Source: Orychophragmus violaceus (Eukaryota; Streptophyta; Magnoliopsida; Brassicales; Brassicaceae). From it: 64,000 bases of DNA. Every line of letters starts with the position of its first letter. Within the stretch, counting starts at the first letter, position 1. The stretch is taken from positions 5,704,001 through 5,768,000 of the forward strand of contig CM058236.1 of NCBI GenBank assembly GCA_030180135.1, written 5' to 3'. A model generated the notes under the pieces. That model worked only from the letters and a program-made list of their open reading frames with translations. It made no database searches and had not been told where the DNA came from. A program made the translations under genes and the position numbers. Below are positions 52,736-63,977 of the stretch, piece by piece.

Positions 52736-54105
52736 GAGTGATCCCCATGTTCAGACTTTCGGTTCTGTATTCTGACTTTTTATCTTTTCTTGCACTTTTG
52801 TTTTTCGTTTATTTTTAGGATTTGCTATGTTTGGATGTTTATGCTTGATCAGACATATTTGTTATTTCGATTTTACTCTGTTTCTAGTGTTTTCAGCTTG
52901 CAGGATTGAAAATTGACATAAACCGACGAACTAACCTGCTAACTTGCTGACTGATCCGATATGCGCATTGCAACGATCGTTGCTGCTTTGAGCAACGATC
53001 GACACTCAACGAAAAATCGCCAAGCAACGGTCGATGCACTTAGTGCAACGATCGATGCATGAGCGACAGAGGTAAAAACCCGACAGAACTAAAACATCCA
53101 TTAATAATTTTTCTTTCTTTTTACCAATCCTTCGCTTGACACTACTGGGGACAGTGTGTTTTAAGTGTGGGGGAGGTGCTACTGACTTATATCTTTCTGT
53201 TTTCTTAAGAGTCAGTCTGTTTTTCAAAATTTTTGTTTTATTGAGTCAAAACTGTTTAAGTAAGAAACTATGATTTTCTGAGGAGATTTACAAGACTTGC
53301 AGGAACTTAAGTAACCATTGGGATAAAGTTGCAGGATCTATCTCTGACTATTAGAAAACCCAGACACAGATCAACCTACTGGGAACACCCATATCGCTTC
53401 AGGTATCAGAGGATCCTTTACTGACTTCACCTTAATACTGACTTAGATTTTCTCACCTAAGGGCTTGGTATACTTTATGTCGGATTCCCTGTTAGTTCTG
53501 ACACAGCCTGTAAACCTGTCCTATTTAGTCCCCTTCTCCCCTTCTATAAAGTAAAAAAAAAAAAAAGATAATAAACTGAGGATGAGTTAGTAACTCCGAA
53601 GTGGTCATGAGAATAGTAGCAAACACTATTATCTCTCATGTGATCCATGGAATGTGTCCAAAGTACACCCCATAACGGGAAGAACACTGATAAAAAAAAT
53701 AAAATGATACCCAGTGGGGAAAAATCAGTTGTTAAAGAAGGGAAAGAGAAGAAAGGGACTAGAGAAAGATAGTATGGTGGTCTAGAGCTGATTAGGTAAG
53801 AATCCATGTGCCTTTAGATCGATACTCCTTAGGTGAGACCGCACTTAAATACTTGCAGAAGTCAGTAGGGAGAATTTGAATGCTTGAATGTGATTGTGGA
53901 GTTTACCTAGGACAGTTGCTAAGTGTGGGGGAAGTACATGTTGGTCTTGATATCCTGTGATTTATTCTTTCAGTGGTTTACTAAGGGGAATCTGAGTATT
54001 GTAGCTTCTAGGATGAAATGAGTTTCTGAAGAGTTTTCAAACCTCTTGACTACATTTAGTTCTTTGTCTTGCTTGAGGGCAAGCAAGAGCTAAGTGTGGG
54101 GGAGT
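52736..54105 (+). other. 3' non-coding region of element 3
   Basis: Motif pairs at 52974/52996 and about 53027-53060; the ACACTACTGGGGACAGTGT block and first AAGTGTGGGGGA tract (about 53142-53175); a second tract near 53922; and the true polypurine tract at about 54092-54105. An antisense frame of 87 codons (53807 to 53544) matches those of elements 2 and O. Confidence 0.8.
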
Positions 54106-55283
54106 TGATATACCATGGATTTTAGGGATTTTAACCATGGTATATGTGTCATTTATCGAGTCTTTTACTATGTTTTAGAGTCTTTTCAGGTATTTATTAG
54201 GTACAAGCACATTTGGAGCATATTTGGTGATTATGGAGCTTTCTGGAGCTAATTGGAGTATTTGGCCGAAAGATCAAGTTCACTGTTGATATTTCCGAGC
54301 TGCATCGATCGTCACACTTATGGCAACGATCGTTGCACCAGCGAGATGGGCCAAACGACGGTTTAATGAAGAATGATGAAATTGCAGTTCTGCCCAGAAG
54401 TTTCTGATATTTACAAAGAAGCCCCAATTCGTGTTTTAGGTTATAAATAGAGTTTTTAAGCCATTGTTTAGGCTAAGCAGAAATAACTAAGTTTTATTCT
54501 CTTAGGAGATTTTAGGGGCTGGTTTTGTTCTCGAAAGAGACTTGATTTCGAACCCCTGTTGATTATTCTGTTTTGATGATATTTGGTTTTCTACTTAAGA
54601 TGTCTTCTGTTTCGATGAACATGTCTGAGTAGTTTACCTGTTAGGTTGAAGGATTCTCATTAGGGATTTCAGAGAATTATAGTTTAATTAATCTGTAGAG
54701 ATTTATATCTGCTAGTTCTTTATCTAAGTTGTTCTTAATGCTTAATCTGAAGTAGCTAATCAGAGTTATGATATTAGGTTGATTAATTCAGCGGAAGTTG
54801 GTTAATTTAACTAGAAAGAACTTAGATAAGCAATTAAACTATTCACAAACGGAAGTTTGGTCCAGGTTAATTGTGAACATATCAAACCTGGAATTAATGC
54901 TAGTTTAATCTGTTAGTTCTCGCAAACGAGAGTTTGGTTTGCTGCACTTAGACTTAGAGAATTATCGCAAAGGAATTTGGTTAATTCTATATCAGTGTTT
55001 GAGTTCTAGAATAGTTATTGATTGGATCTAGATAGATTGATTGCTTGCGTTCCTGATTTCCTGAGAACTCCTGATACCTAACGCTTTGCTTCCTTGTTTA
55101 CAAACTCACTTGATTCGCTTTGATATTTCGTTTACTGCTTTCACATCTGCTTCGCTTAATTTAATCCGAATTACTAATAATCTATTGTGTGACTGAGAGT
55201 CCTCGTGGGATTCGATACCTTATATACTACGATCGCATTAACTGTGCACTTGCAGTAGAATAGGGAAAACTATACACCTATCA
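54106..55283 (+). repeat. 3' LTR of element 3
   Basis: 1178 bp. Differs from the 5' LTR at about two bases by eye (near 54614 and 55185). The right flank CCAAG completes the target duplication. Confidence 0.95.
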
Positions 55284-56799
55284 CCAAGCTTTGATGTGGG
55301 TATCCATGACATTCTTCCCCTTGACTGAGCTTGAAACTTGGTTCACTTGTGTATCCAACTGCTTCACATGTGTACTCAAGGATTCAAACTTCCCATTAAG
55401 ATCTTCATACACAACATCCAGCTTCTTGTTGAAGTCTACAGCAGTCTTAGTCTGACCATCTAGCAACTGCTCCATCATGGCTTCCATCTTGCTCTCATGA
55501 GCACTAGCAGCGAGGTGCCTGATAGGAGGATAATCCATAAGTCCTCTGATAAGAATTACCTTGCTGAAAAGGTTTATGATAACCAGCAGTCTGTCCATAT
55601 CCAGAAGAGTTCGGGTTGCTTGTGAAAGCACTCTTCTGTCCACCATTAAAGAACTTGTTGCCTTGCTGATTTCCAAACTTGTTTCCTTGAAATCCAGAGC
55701 CACTGATGTAGTTCACATCCTCTTCCTGGTGATCTCCTTCAGCCTCAAATACCTCAACATCCAGAGAAAAGTGGACAGCTTTCTTTCCAGTCAACAAACT
55801 GTGAACAGTGTCCAACTTATTCCTGATATCAGCAATCTCCAGATTATCGATCTTTCCACCAGACTCTTTCCTTCTTCTATCAGCAGTCTTGGTGCTATTA
55901 CTGCTCACCAAGTTATCAATCAGCGTCCTAGCCTGTTCAGGAGTCCTTGTGTTGAAATTGCCATTGCTAGCATTATCCAATGCAGACTGGTAATGGAGAT
56001 CAATTCCTATGAAGAATATGCCCAGCAGCGTCACTTCAGAGAATCCATGATGAAGACAGTCACGTTGGTACTTCTTAAACCTCATCCAAGCAGACTTAAG
56101 AGGCTCTGTAGGACCTTGGGTGAAGCTGAGAATATCCTGTCTCGACTGATCAGAGCGAGCATCAACATAAAAGTGCCTTAAAAACTCCCTTTTCACAGCA
56201 TCCCAAGTAGTAAACTTCCCAGTTGGAAGTTGTTTCAGCCAAGCTGCAGCCTCTCCAGCGAGAGAATAGGGGAAAATTTTGAGATACAGATAGTCATAGT
56301 TTACCCCATTGTACTTCATTCCAGTGATGAAGTCTTCAAAATCATCAATATGATCCATGGGTTGCTCATGTGGGAGACCATGGAAAGGATTCTGCCTCAG
56401 AAGAGAGTAATAGACAGTCTTGATCTCGAAGTCATTCCTCTCGAAGCCAGGAGGTACAATTGCTGACCGGTTAGCATAGAACTCATCCGGACGGTTGAAG
56501 TCAGCAAGAGTCCTCTCATCAGCAGGAGGATTAATTATATGTCCTTGACATTGGGGCTGTTCAGGCGCAGGTTCAGGGATCACACGTCCCTCAACATCAA
56601 TCCTTAGCCCGTCATTATTGTACCGGTTGTTCTGTTGGTCTCTCAGAAAACCCTCATCATCAGGTCTCAAAATCAAGTGATTGTTCATCATCCTTGCTCG
56701 TTGACCATTTCTGTTTGTTCTCTCTAGTCTAGCAAGTTCCTCAAGCCTGAGATTTACGAGATTCGCGTTCGGATCACTTCTGGTCTCACGCTTCTGCAT
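55284..56799 (-). pseudogene. Gag-protease gene of element 4, gag half
   Basis: From the ATG at 56799 (minus strand) the frame encodes an N-terminus like element 1 (LRLEELARLERTNR), a gag core with FPYSLAGEAAAWLKQLP, ILSFTQGPTEPLKSAW and GIFFIGIDLHYQSAL, and a Gly/Asn-rich linker. A frameshift near 55515 ends it; the neighbouring frame carries on through HESKMEAMMEQLLDGQTK and the coiled coil to the insertion point at 55284. The gene resumes at 47639. It is two events away from intact: one frameshift and the insertion. Confidence 0.88.
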
Positions 56800-56820
56800 A
56801 AACCGTCGGTAATCGCACTG

Positions 56821-56900
56821 CAACGATCGATGCTAAGTATGCAACGATCGATTCAACTCGGGATTCACCTTGTGTTGATCGATTCAAAAGATGCGTCGAT
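56821..56900 (-). repeat. Paired motifs in the leader of element 4
   Basis: CGATCG cores at about 56824 and 56845 form one pair and those near 56878 and 56899 form a second, in the same position as the leader clusters of elements 1-3. Confidence 0.75.
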
Positions 56901-57018
56901 CGATGCAAAGCGATATCAGACCTGAAACAGAGAAAAACAGAGAAATTAGTAACAAAAACAAAAAAACGAAAAACCTAGTCTAAACTTTAAATTCAAATCT
57001 ATCGAAGACTCAAAAGAG

Positions 57019-57036
57019 TCCCCGGCAACGGCGCCA
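57019..57036 (-). promoter_or_regulatory. Primer-binding site of element 4, tRNA-Asp type
   Basis: The minus strand reads the exact 18-base tRNA-Asp site, six bases after the LTR end at 57043. Confidence 0.9.
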
Positions 57037-57042
57037 AAAACT

Positions 57043-58224
57043 TGATATGCTCAGAGTTTACTTCCCTAAGTTCAACTGCAAGTGCACAAAACAATTGTAG
57101 TATCTAGGGGTCGAATCCACAGAGACTCAAGAAATCTTACGGTAGACTATAAAATGTCAAGTTAAGCTAGGCAATACTAATCAGAAAATAAATAACTAAG
57201 CATAAAGTAAATCAGTTGCAAGAACGGTTTTGTGAAGCAAGTACTAAAAGCGTCAAGTCTAGGGAGTTCTCAGGAAATCAGACAAGCAGATCAATTATCA
57301 GCCATGATCAAATTAAGTTCAGTTCTAGAACTCAAACACAAGATAGAACTAACCAACTTTCGTTGCGAGAATTCTCTAAGTCTAATTAGCAGAAACCCAA
57401 ATTTCTTTGCAATTCCTAACAGATTAAACTAGCCTTAAGTGCAAGTTTGATTTGTTCACAATTCAATTAAACCAAATTTCTTTGCAGATAATTAAATTGG
57501 TCAACCTAAATAGATCAGATTCTAAATTACACTTTCGTGTCAATTTATAAACCTAGAGTCTAGATTCTAAGTGATCAGGTTAGAAACTAGTATTAAGAAC
57601 AATTCAGGCTGAAGAACAAATAAGATATGAATCCTTAACTTATAAATTAATCTAGCAAGTCATGAAAACCCTTAAGAGAATCCCTAAACCTAAATATGAA
57701 TCTACTCAGACATGATTAATGGAACACAAATCAATGAATAAATAGATATCATAAAATCAAAGAGTAAAGAGTAAAAGAGGTTCGAAATCTTCTCTCTGGA
57801 GTACAAGAACGATCAGCCTCTCGGTCTCTCTCTCTCTAAAAAGCTAATCGTATGAAAGTGTAACTAAACCAAAACACCAAATACCTAATTATAAAGCCTT
57901 AATCACGCTTGGTGTCTTTTCGCAAATACTGGAACTTTCTGGGGTAAAACTGCAAATCTCCAAAGTCTTAATTAATGTGCTGGCGCAGAGGTGTGTCGAT
58001 CGATGCCAATGATGCATCGATCGATGCATGGGTCATCAAGACTTGGTGAAATTAGCTCTCTCGGCTTAAGCTCCTCATTTTGCCCAAAATGCTCCAATAT
58101 CTCCAATAATCCTCCAAACGTGCATGTACCTAATAAACACATGTAATGACTCTAAAGACACGACAAAAGACTCTAAAACACACTTATATCATGGCTTAAA
58201 ACAGGTAAAAACCATGATATATCA
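57043..58224 (-). repeat. A'-type LTR shared by element 4 and a truncated neighbour
   Basis: 1182 bp from TGATATGCTC to TGATATATCA. On its left is a primer site (so it is the 5' LTR of element 4). On its right, at 58225, is a polypurine tract (so it is also the 3' LTR of whatever lies to the right). One LTR between two internal regions is the product of recombination, not of a simple insertion. CGATCG pair near 57997 and 58018. Confidence 0.85.
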
Positions 58225-58640
58225 ACTCCCCCACACTTAGCCTTTGCTTGCCCTCAAGCAAAACAGAAAACCATAATGTGGTGAAGAGGTTTGAAAATTT
58301 CAGAAACTCTTTTCATCTTAGAAGCACAACACTCAGATTCCCCTTAGTAAGCCACATGAAAGATTTACTTGCAAGACATCAAGACCAACATATACTTCCC
58401 CCACACTTACCAACTGTCCTGAGTAAACTACACAATCAATCCAAAGCATTCAAATTCACCATATTGACTTTTATAAGCTATTAAGTGTAGTCTCACCTAA
58501 GGAGTATCGATCAAAGGGCACATGGAATCTTACTCTGTTAGCTCTAGACCACCATACTATCTTTTTCTGGTTCCTTTCTTCTCTTTTTCTGTTGGTCTCT
58601 CAGAACTCCTTCAACATCTGGTCTCAAAATCAAACGATTG
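58225..58640 (-). other. 3' non-coding remnant joined to gag N-terminus (right copy)
   Basis: Polypurine tracts at 58225-58240 and about 58396-58410, then the same fusion as at 17605-17644: 3' region joined to the codons of LRPDVEGVLRDQQ. The left copy and this one differ by a few percent. Confidence 0.75.
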
Positions 58641-58780
58641 TTCATCATTCTTGTTCTTTGACCCTTTCTGTTCGTTCTCTCAAGTTTAGCTAGATCCTCA
58701 AGTCTGAGGTTCAAAAGTTCTTTGCTCTGGTTTCTTCGGGTATGTCAACTTGGCATACACTGATTTTAAGTCCGAAACCG
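58600..58780 (-). pseudogene. Gag N-terminal fragment of element 0
   Basis: On the minus strand, NLRLEDLAKLERTNRKGQR and RMMNNRLILRPDVEG match the gag N-terminus of element 4. The frame is then fused to 3' non-coding sequence near 58605. Only about 60 codons survive. Upstream lies a CGACCGAC-type motif pair (about 58787-58822), the version typical of element 0. Confidence 0.75.
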
Positions 58781-58944
58781 TGAGTGATGTCGGGCGACAC
58801 TGAGAAGGGTGTCGGTCGACACTGGATGCGGAAATCGATTCCTGCAGCAACACAACAAGCCAAACCGAGAAAAATCAGTAACAAATAAAATAAAACGACT
58901 TAGACTAAACTCTAAACGAAAATCTATCGACGAACTCAGTTGAG

Positions 58945-58962
58945 TCCCCGACAACGGCGCCA
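58945..58962 (-). promoter_or_regulatory. Primer-binding site of element 0, tRNA-Asp type
   Basis: 17 of 18 bases match the tRNA-Asp site; the change is at 58951. Confidence 0.85.
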
Positions 58963-58968
58963 AAAACT

Positions 58969-60120
58969 TGATAGGGCTCAGAGTTTTAATCCTTTTCTAC
59001 TGCAAGTGCACAGTTATGCAATGTAGTACTTAGGGTATCGAATCCACAAGGACTCACGGCTCACACGATAAATCAATCTAAAGAAAGCAGTAAACTAAAG
59101 CAAGTAAACAGGGAAGTGTTTTCAATAAGAGAAAGGCGCTAGACTTAGGAAGTTCTCGGGAATTATGCAATGTCAGATACTTAACTAACCGAATTGAGAT
59201 TAAACACAGGTTCAAGAACTAGAAACACAATGCTAAACAATCCAACTCTCGCTGAGATTGTTTCTATATCTAGCAACCTAGTGATCCAAATCTCTTTGCG
59301 ATCCTAGAGTTCTAAACAAGCATTAAGAACATGTTCTATCGGTTCACAATTCTCCTAAACCAAATCTCTTTGTATCTGGTCAAATTGCTCACACTAAGTT
59401 TATTCAGATTATAACTCACACTCTCGTGCTAAGTTAATTATCTCAGATCTAAACCCTAGGTGATCAGTCCAGAATTCAGTATTAAACGCAACTTAGGTGA
59501 TGAACAAATAGATTGTGAATCCTAATAAATCAGTTATCTAAACATGCATAAAACCTTATTGAGAATCCCTAAATCTAACTAGGTTACTACTCAGACATAT
59601 TATCAATCAAACAACACATCATGAATAGAAAACTGAAAGATTGAATCGATAAAGTAAAGGGGTTCGAAATCCTTCTCTCAAAGGTTACAAGTAGCAAGAA
59701 TCAGCCCCTTAGAAAATCTCTCAATCTCCAAAAGCAAGAACAAAGTAAGAATAAGATAAACTGAATAATGAGTCTGAAAACCTAATTAAAACTCCTAAAC
59801 TCGTTTTGGGGTCAGATTAGAATTAGGGGAAACTTCGGGGTCTTTGTGCAATTCTTCAAAACTTGTCTGAACTCGGCGTATAACTTCTCTCGCGCTCAGT
59901 GTCGACCGACACCAAAGTCAGTGTCGGTCGACATCCAGTCGTGGCCGAGACACCAACTTTAGCTCCTTGCACAAATCACCAGAAACGTCCTATAATCCCG
60001 CTCTTTGCTCCAAACGAATGTCTACCTGTAGAAGACTCAATAGACTCGAAAAACCAGGTTAAAGACTCAATATACACAACTATATCATGGTTAAAAACCT
60101 AGAAAAACCATGATATATCG
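58969..60120 (-). repeat. 5' LTR of element 0 (B-type LTR)
   Basis: 1152 bp; pairs with 3055-4210. Its outer end reads TGATATATCG where the partner has TGATATATCA. Motif pair GTCGACCGAC / GTCGGTCGAC near 59901-59932. The right flank AATGC is the degraded target duplication. Confidence 0.88.
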
Positions 60121-60518
60121 AATGCAGATGAACTTTGATCTTAAGTCTGCAGCAGAAAGGAAGATTAGTGCAGCTTAATGTGTTGGATGAGATTAGGCAT
60201 CATGCTTATGAGAACTCAAAGTTGTACAAGGAGAGGACCAAGGCTTATCATGACAAGAAGATTGTCTATAGATATTTGGAGCCTAATGATCAGGTACTTT
60301 TGTATAAATATCGTTTGCAATTGTTTCCAGGTAACATGCGTTCTAGGTGGTCTGGTCCTTTTACAATCAAGGAAGTGCGTCCATATGGTGTTGTGGTTCT
60401 TATCAGCTCAGAAGGTAAGGAGTTTACTGTCAATGGACATAGGGTGAAGCATTATTGGGTTAAGGCCGAGATTCCAAGAGGTCAAATTCTGCCTCTTGAT
60501 GATGCACCCTCTGCATGA
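60121..60518 (+). pseudogene. Integrase C-terminus of outer element O (right half)
   Basis: Continues the integrase cut at 3054 (QMNFDLKSAAERK), with a one-base frameshift near 60161, then an open frame with DEIRHHAYENSKLYKERTKAY, RSRWSGPFTIKEVRPYG and FTVNGHRVKHYW to the stop at 60518. Element 0 has a premature stop at the Trp seen here. Confidence 0.88.
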
Positions 60519-60927
60519 TCGCAAAATAATCAAGCTAGTGACGTTAAAAGAGCAATGAGTGGGAGGCAACCCACTAGGTAGTCTGTACATATTCATTTTA
60601 GTCTTTTTTGTTAGGATTTTACTTTGGTTTTTCGTTTTTGTGTGTTTTTTGTCTGCAGATACGAAGTCTGGGAACTATGAAATCGCACCACGTCGATCGT
60701 TGTGGTCCTGTGCAACGATCGATGCATGGAGAAATATACGAGGGATTGAGATCGCGGTGCGTCGATTGTTGCGGTCTTGTGCAACGATCGACGCACCTGG
60801 TTCAAATTGAAATCAAAGGGTACGTTTACTACAAATCGGGAATCGGATTGGTTCGATTTGGTCCGACCAAACACGATCTACAACGATCGTTGCACCCTCG
60901 GTGTCGATCGATGCAGTCACGAGCCAG
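60519..60927 (+). promoter_or_regulatory. Post-pol hairpins, motif pairs and splice donor of element O
   Basis: Hairpin II is AGTGGGAGGCAACCCACT (about 60557-60575). Hairpin I is degraded. Motif pairs lie at about 60695-60725, 60763-60795 and 60882-60915. The donor CCAG|GTAAGT is at 60924-60933. Confidence 0.7.
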
Positions 60928-61427
60928 GTAAGTGCCTTTAACTTTTCTTCTTCTTCTTTCTTTTTCATTTCGCAAAATCGCTGAACGAACCCTAAAATCG
61001 CCATATCCATATCTCCCTCGATTTCTACTCATTTTCACTCATTCCAAACCCTATTATGCTCGATTTTTCGTCCTCTACTCGTTTTTGTCACTCATTTCAA
61101 CCAATTTCGAGGTATGTGTTCTGAATCCTTTGTTTCTATTTTCGGCCCTTAAGGTAAAAATATGAATTTTGTCACGCTTCTCATGATTTGATGGTGTATT
61201 GATGCTTGATTAAACTTGCTAGTGATGATTTAGTGTTGCCTTATTATATGCATTGACAGATTTCACAAGTTTTCAGAGAATCTTGATTCAATGAAGAACA
61301 CTTGCGATTCTCTTATTTAAGGCAAATGTAGGACGAATTGGATGCAATGGACACTGATTTAGTAGCATTTGTTGATCCTAGAACTTTGGCTTAATTGCAA
61401 GTTTGCTTCTTGTGTCTTTGATCGCAT
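60928..61427 (+). other. Probable ORF1 leader intron of element O, acceptor lost
   Basis: The donor is intact, but the bases before the ORF1 ATG read CGCAT where elements 3 and 4 read TGCAG, so the acceptor is mutated. Length about 500 nt, like the other two. Confidence 0.5.
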
Positions 61428-62865
61428 ATGCCTCCTTGTAAGCGCATTAGAGCTGCTCCAGCTGATTCTCCTCCTCCTGAGGAATGGTGGTGAGGCTATA
61501 CAGGTCCCTTGGCCTAAGGGAGAGAAGGATGAGATTTTCGACGACTAGACAGTGTGAACTTGCGCCTAAGGAGTTGATTAAGAGTGCAGACTGTACTGAT
61601 AGAGCGATCTCAGAGGAGTGGGATGATTACGACACGTTGTTTTACAACGGTTGGTTTCATATGTACATTGAGCCCACTAAGTTTGCTGACTATCGGACCT
61701 ATAAGATAATGGGCATCGATTAGGAGGTGCACTCATTGGTTGAGAGTATTGGCTTAGGGACGATGCCGATGAGATACTACGAGCTCTATCCGGATCTAGT
61801 GCGACAGCTGTTGTCCACTTGCAGAGTTTACAACACAGACTCGATGCGCAAGAGAGCTGCAGGGGGCACTTTCACTTTCATGTGTCTGGGAGCCAGGTAT
61901 CGCAATCCGCTTCTTGACATCTGCCGCATTTATGGATTCAGTGTGGAGCCTACTAGATGATCCATCATTGGTGAGTGGGATGCAGCGAACACTCAGTTCT
62001 TTTGGGATCACATTGGTAATGAGCAATACTACTCAAGGAATTCTAAGCAGATGTCTTTCAGGCATCCAATTCTGAGGTATGTGATCCGCATCCTGGGCTA
62101 CACATTGCTGGCCAAGTCTGAAGAAAACAAGATGAGGAAGAATGAGCTCATGATACTCTACACTGGCTTGAAAGACTTGTTTGCTGAGACTGAGCTGAGA
62201 GATCTTGCACCTGAGCTGAACTTAGGATCTGTCTTTGCAGAACACCTATGCACACTGAAGAAGAAGGCTTTCGATGGGAACAAGACAGAGACTGTGGGAT
62301 GTTTGCTCACTCCAATATTTCGTCACTGCAGGATTCCTTTGGAGGGCAAAGAGTGTGGCACCACAAAGCTATTCATGGATTTGAGTCATTTGAAGAGTGC
62401 CACATGGATGAAGGATGACTGTCTCTGGGTTTTTTATGACTCCCTCCTGCATAAGCGGCGTCTGCAGCTTCCAGCTGCTAATCTGACTAGGATTGATACC
62501 TTGGCTGCGTTGAGTTTTGAGCCTCCTAGGAATGACCGACGCAGAGTGCCTACGATGGCTTATCCTCTCTGTGAGCCTACTTCGCGAGCTTCCTCTTCTT
62601 CATCTCCTGCGCCTGCTGCTGCCATTGGCAATATTGGTCCCTATCCTGATCCACCGATGAGCGTTCGTGACATGACTGAGGGTGATTGGAGAGAGCACGT
62701 GAATGTTAGGATGAAGGGTATTTGGGAATGGATGCATGGCTGCACTTGCAGACGACCCCTTCAGTTCATCAGCCAGTTCCTTCTCCGCGACGTCGACGAT
62801 CTCCGACTCCTGCGACATCTAGTAGTTATGATCGATATGCTGGCATTGATGATGAGTCCGAGTGA
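61428..62865 (+). pseudogene. ATHILA ORF1-like gene of element O
   Basis: Starts at the ATG at 61428 (MPPCKRIR), with a stop within 25 codons. The family blocks follow in three frames: DDYDTLFYNGW (about 61630), stop near 61721, GLGTMPMRYYELYPDLVRQL and GTFTFMCLGARYRNPLLDICRIYGF (to 61960), then PILRYVIRILGYTLLAKSEENKM through VGCLLTPIFRHCRIPLEGKE and a Ser/Pro/Ala-rich region. A frameshift near 62750 precedes the end (DDESE, stop 62863-62865). The sequence is a decayed copy of the intact gene at 51212. Confidence 0.85.
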
Positions 62866-63977
62866 TGTGAGATTTGAGCTGATGTTTCCTGACTTTCGGT
62901 TCTGTATATTTTCACTTTTCTTTTTCATTTCTTTTGAGTCTTGTTGGTACTTATGTTTTGGGATGATGTACTTGTTCTATGACATTCTATTGCTTTGATT
63001 TTGCCTTGTTTGTCATGTCTGCAGCTACAGGTTTGAATTTTGATATTTCTCACGAGATAAGTTGTTGTCTGTTGTAATGTCCGACTGAATTCGCAGTGCA
63101 ACGATCGACACGGTCATGTGTGTCGATCGACTCATGACTACTTTTGAATTGCAATGATCAACACGGTCATGTGTGTCGATCGACTCATATCGCAATCGCA
63201 CTGCCTCGATCGTCGCGGCCTTGTGCAACGATCGACGCAGTTGCGAGACAGGTAAAAATCGACAGAACCCAACACATCCCAGTCCATTTTCTTTCTTATA
63301 CCGGTCCTTAGCTTGACACCACTGGGGACAGTGTGTTTCAAGTGTGGGGGAGGTGGTACTAACATATTCTTTTTCTTTTCTTAGAGTTAGTTGAGTATGT
63401 TGTGTCTGTTTTATTGAGTCAAAACAGTTTGCGTAGGAAACAATGAATTTTTGAGGAGAACACCACACTCGCAGGAACTTAAGTGACCATTGGAATGAGC
63501 TTGCAGATGAATCTATTACTACTAGAAAACCCAACGCGGACCAACCTACTGAGGACACCCATATCACTTCAGGTATTCAGAGGATCCTTCAATGACTTCA
63601 CCCCTAATTTTGAATTAATTTTTCTCACCTAAGAGCTTGGTATACTTTGAGTCGGATTCCTCTGTTAGTGCTGACACAGCTTGTAAACCTGTCCAAGTAT
63701 GGTTCCCTTCTCCCTTTCCCTAAAATAAACAAGAGAGATAAACTGAGGATGAGCTAGTAGCTCCGAAGTGGTCGCGGGAGTGGTAGAGACCCCTATTACC
63801 TCATGTGCATCCATGGAATGTGTCCAAAGTATACCCCAATGCGGGAAGAGCACTGATAAAAAAAAAATGATACTCAATGGGAAAAAAGGGAAAAGATAAG
63901 AAAGGAACCAGAAAAAGATAGTATGGTGGTTAAGTGCTAACAGAGTAAGAGTCCATGTGCCCTTTGATCGATACTCC
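62866..63977 (+). other. 3' non-coding region of element O
   Basis: Motif pairs at 63102/63124, about 63147-63180 and about 63208-63238, then the CACTGGGGACAGTGTGT block and first AAGTGTGGGGGA tract (about 63340-63355). An antisense frame (63988 to 63665) matches those of elements 2 and 3. The last 300 bases seen in other elements, including the true polypurine tract, are not reached before a new LTR begins. Confidence 0.75.

Larger units (their letters stand above)
47640..55283 (+). mobile_element. Complete non-autonomous Athila-like element 3
   Basis: 7644 bp with target duplication CCAAG at 47635-47639 and 55284-55288, inserted in opposite orientation in the gag-PR gene of element 4. LTRs of 1178 bp (47640-48817 and 54106-55283) differ at two bases by eye (0.17%). 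It encodes two open proteins, a gag/protease-deleted gag relative and an intact ORF1, and no pol. Confidence 0.95.
3055..60120 (-). mobile_element. Athila-like Ty3/gypsy element 0, expanded to 57 kb by nested insertions
   Basis: The element lies on the minus strand. Its 5' LTR is at 58969-60120, its tRNA-Asp primer site at 58945-58962, a gag N-terminal fragment at about 58600-58780, pol from 16050 to about 5486, its 3' non-coding region at 4211-5485 and its 3' LTR at 3055-4210. The flanks are AAAGC and AATGC, a 5-bp target duplication with one change, and removing the element restores the integrase frame of element O. Most of gag is missing, and a foreign block (16051-58640) separates the gag fragment from the protease. 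The two LTRs differ by several indels and many substitutions, so this is an old insertion. It is the only element here with a recognisable Athila pol and has its own version of the paired motif (GTCGACCGAC). Confidence 0.8.

Noticed and set aside
16051..58224. Simple LTR pair of element 4 (16051-17239 with 57043-58224)
   Set aside because: The flanks do not match as a target duplication, and the right LTR is followed by a polypurine tract rather than by target sequence.
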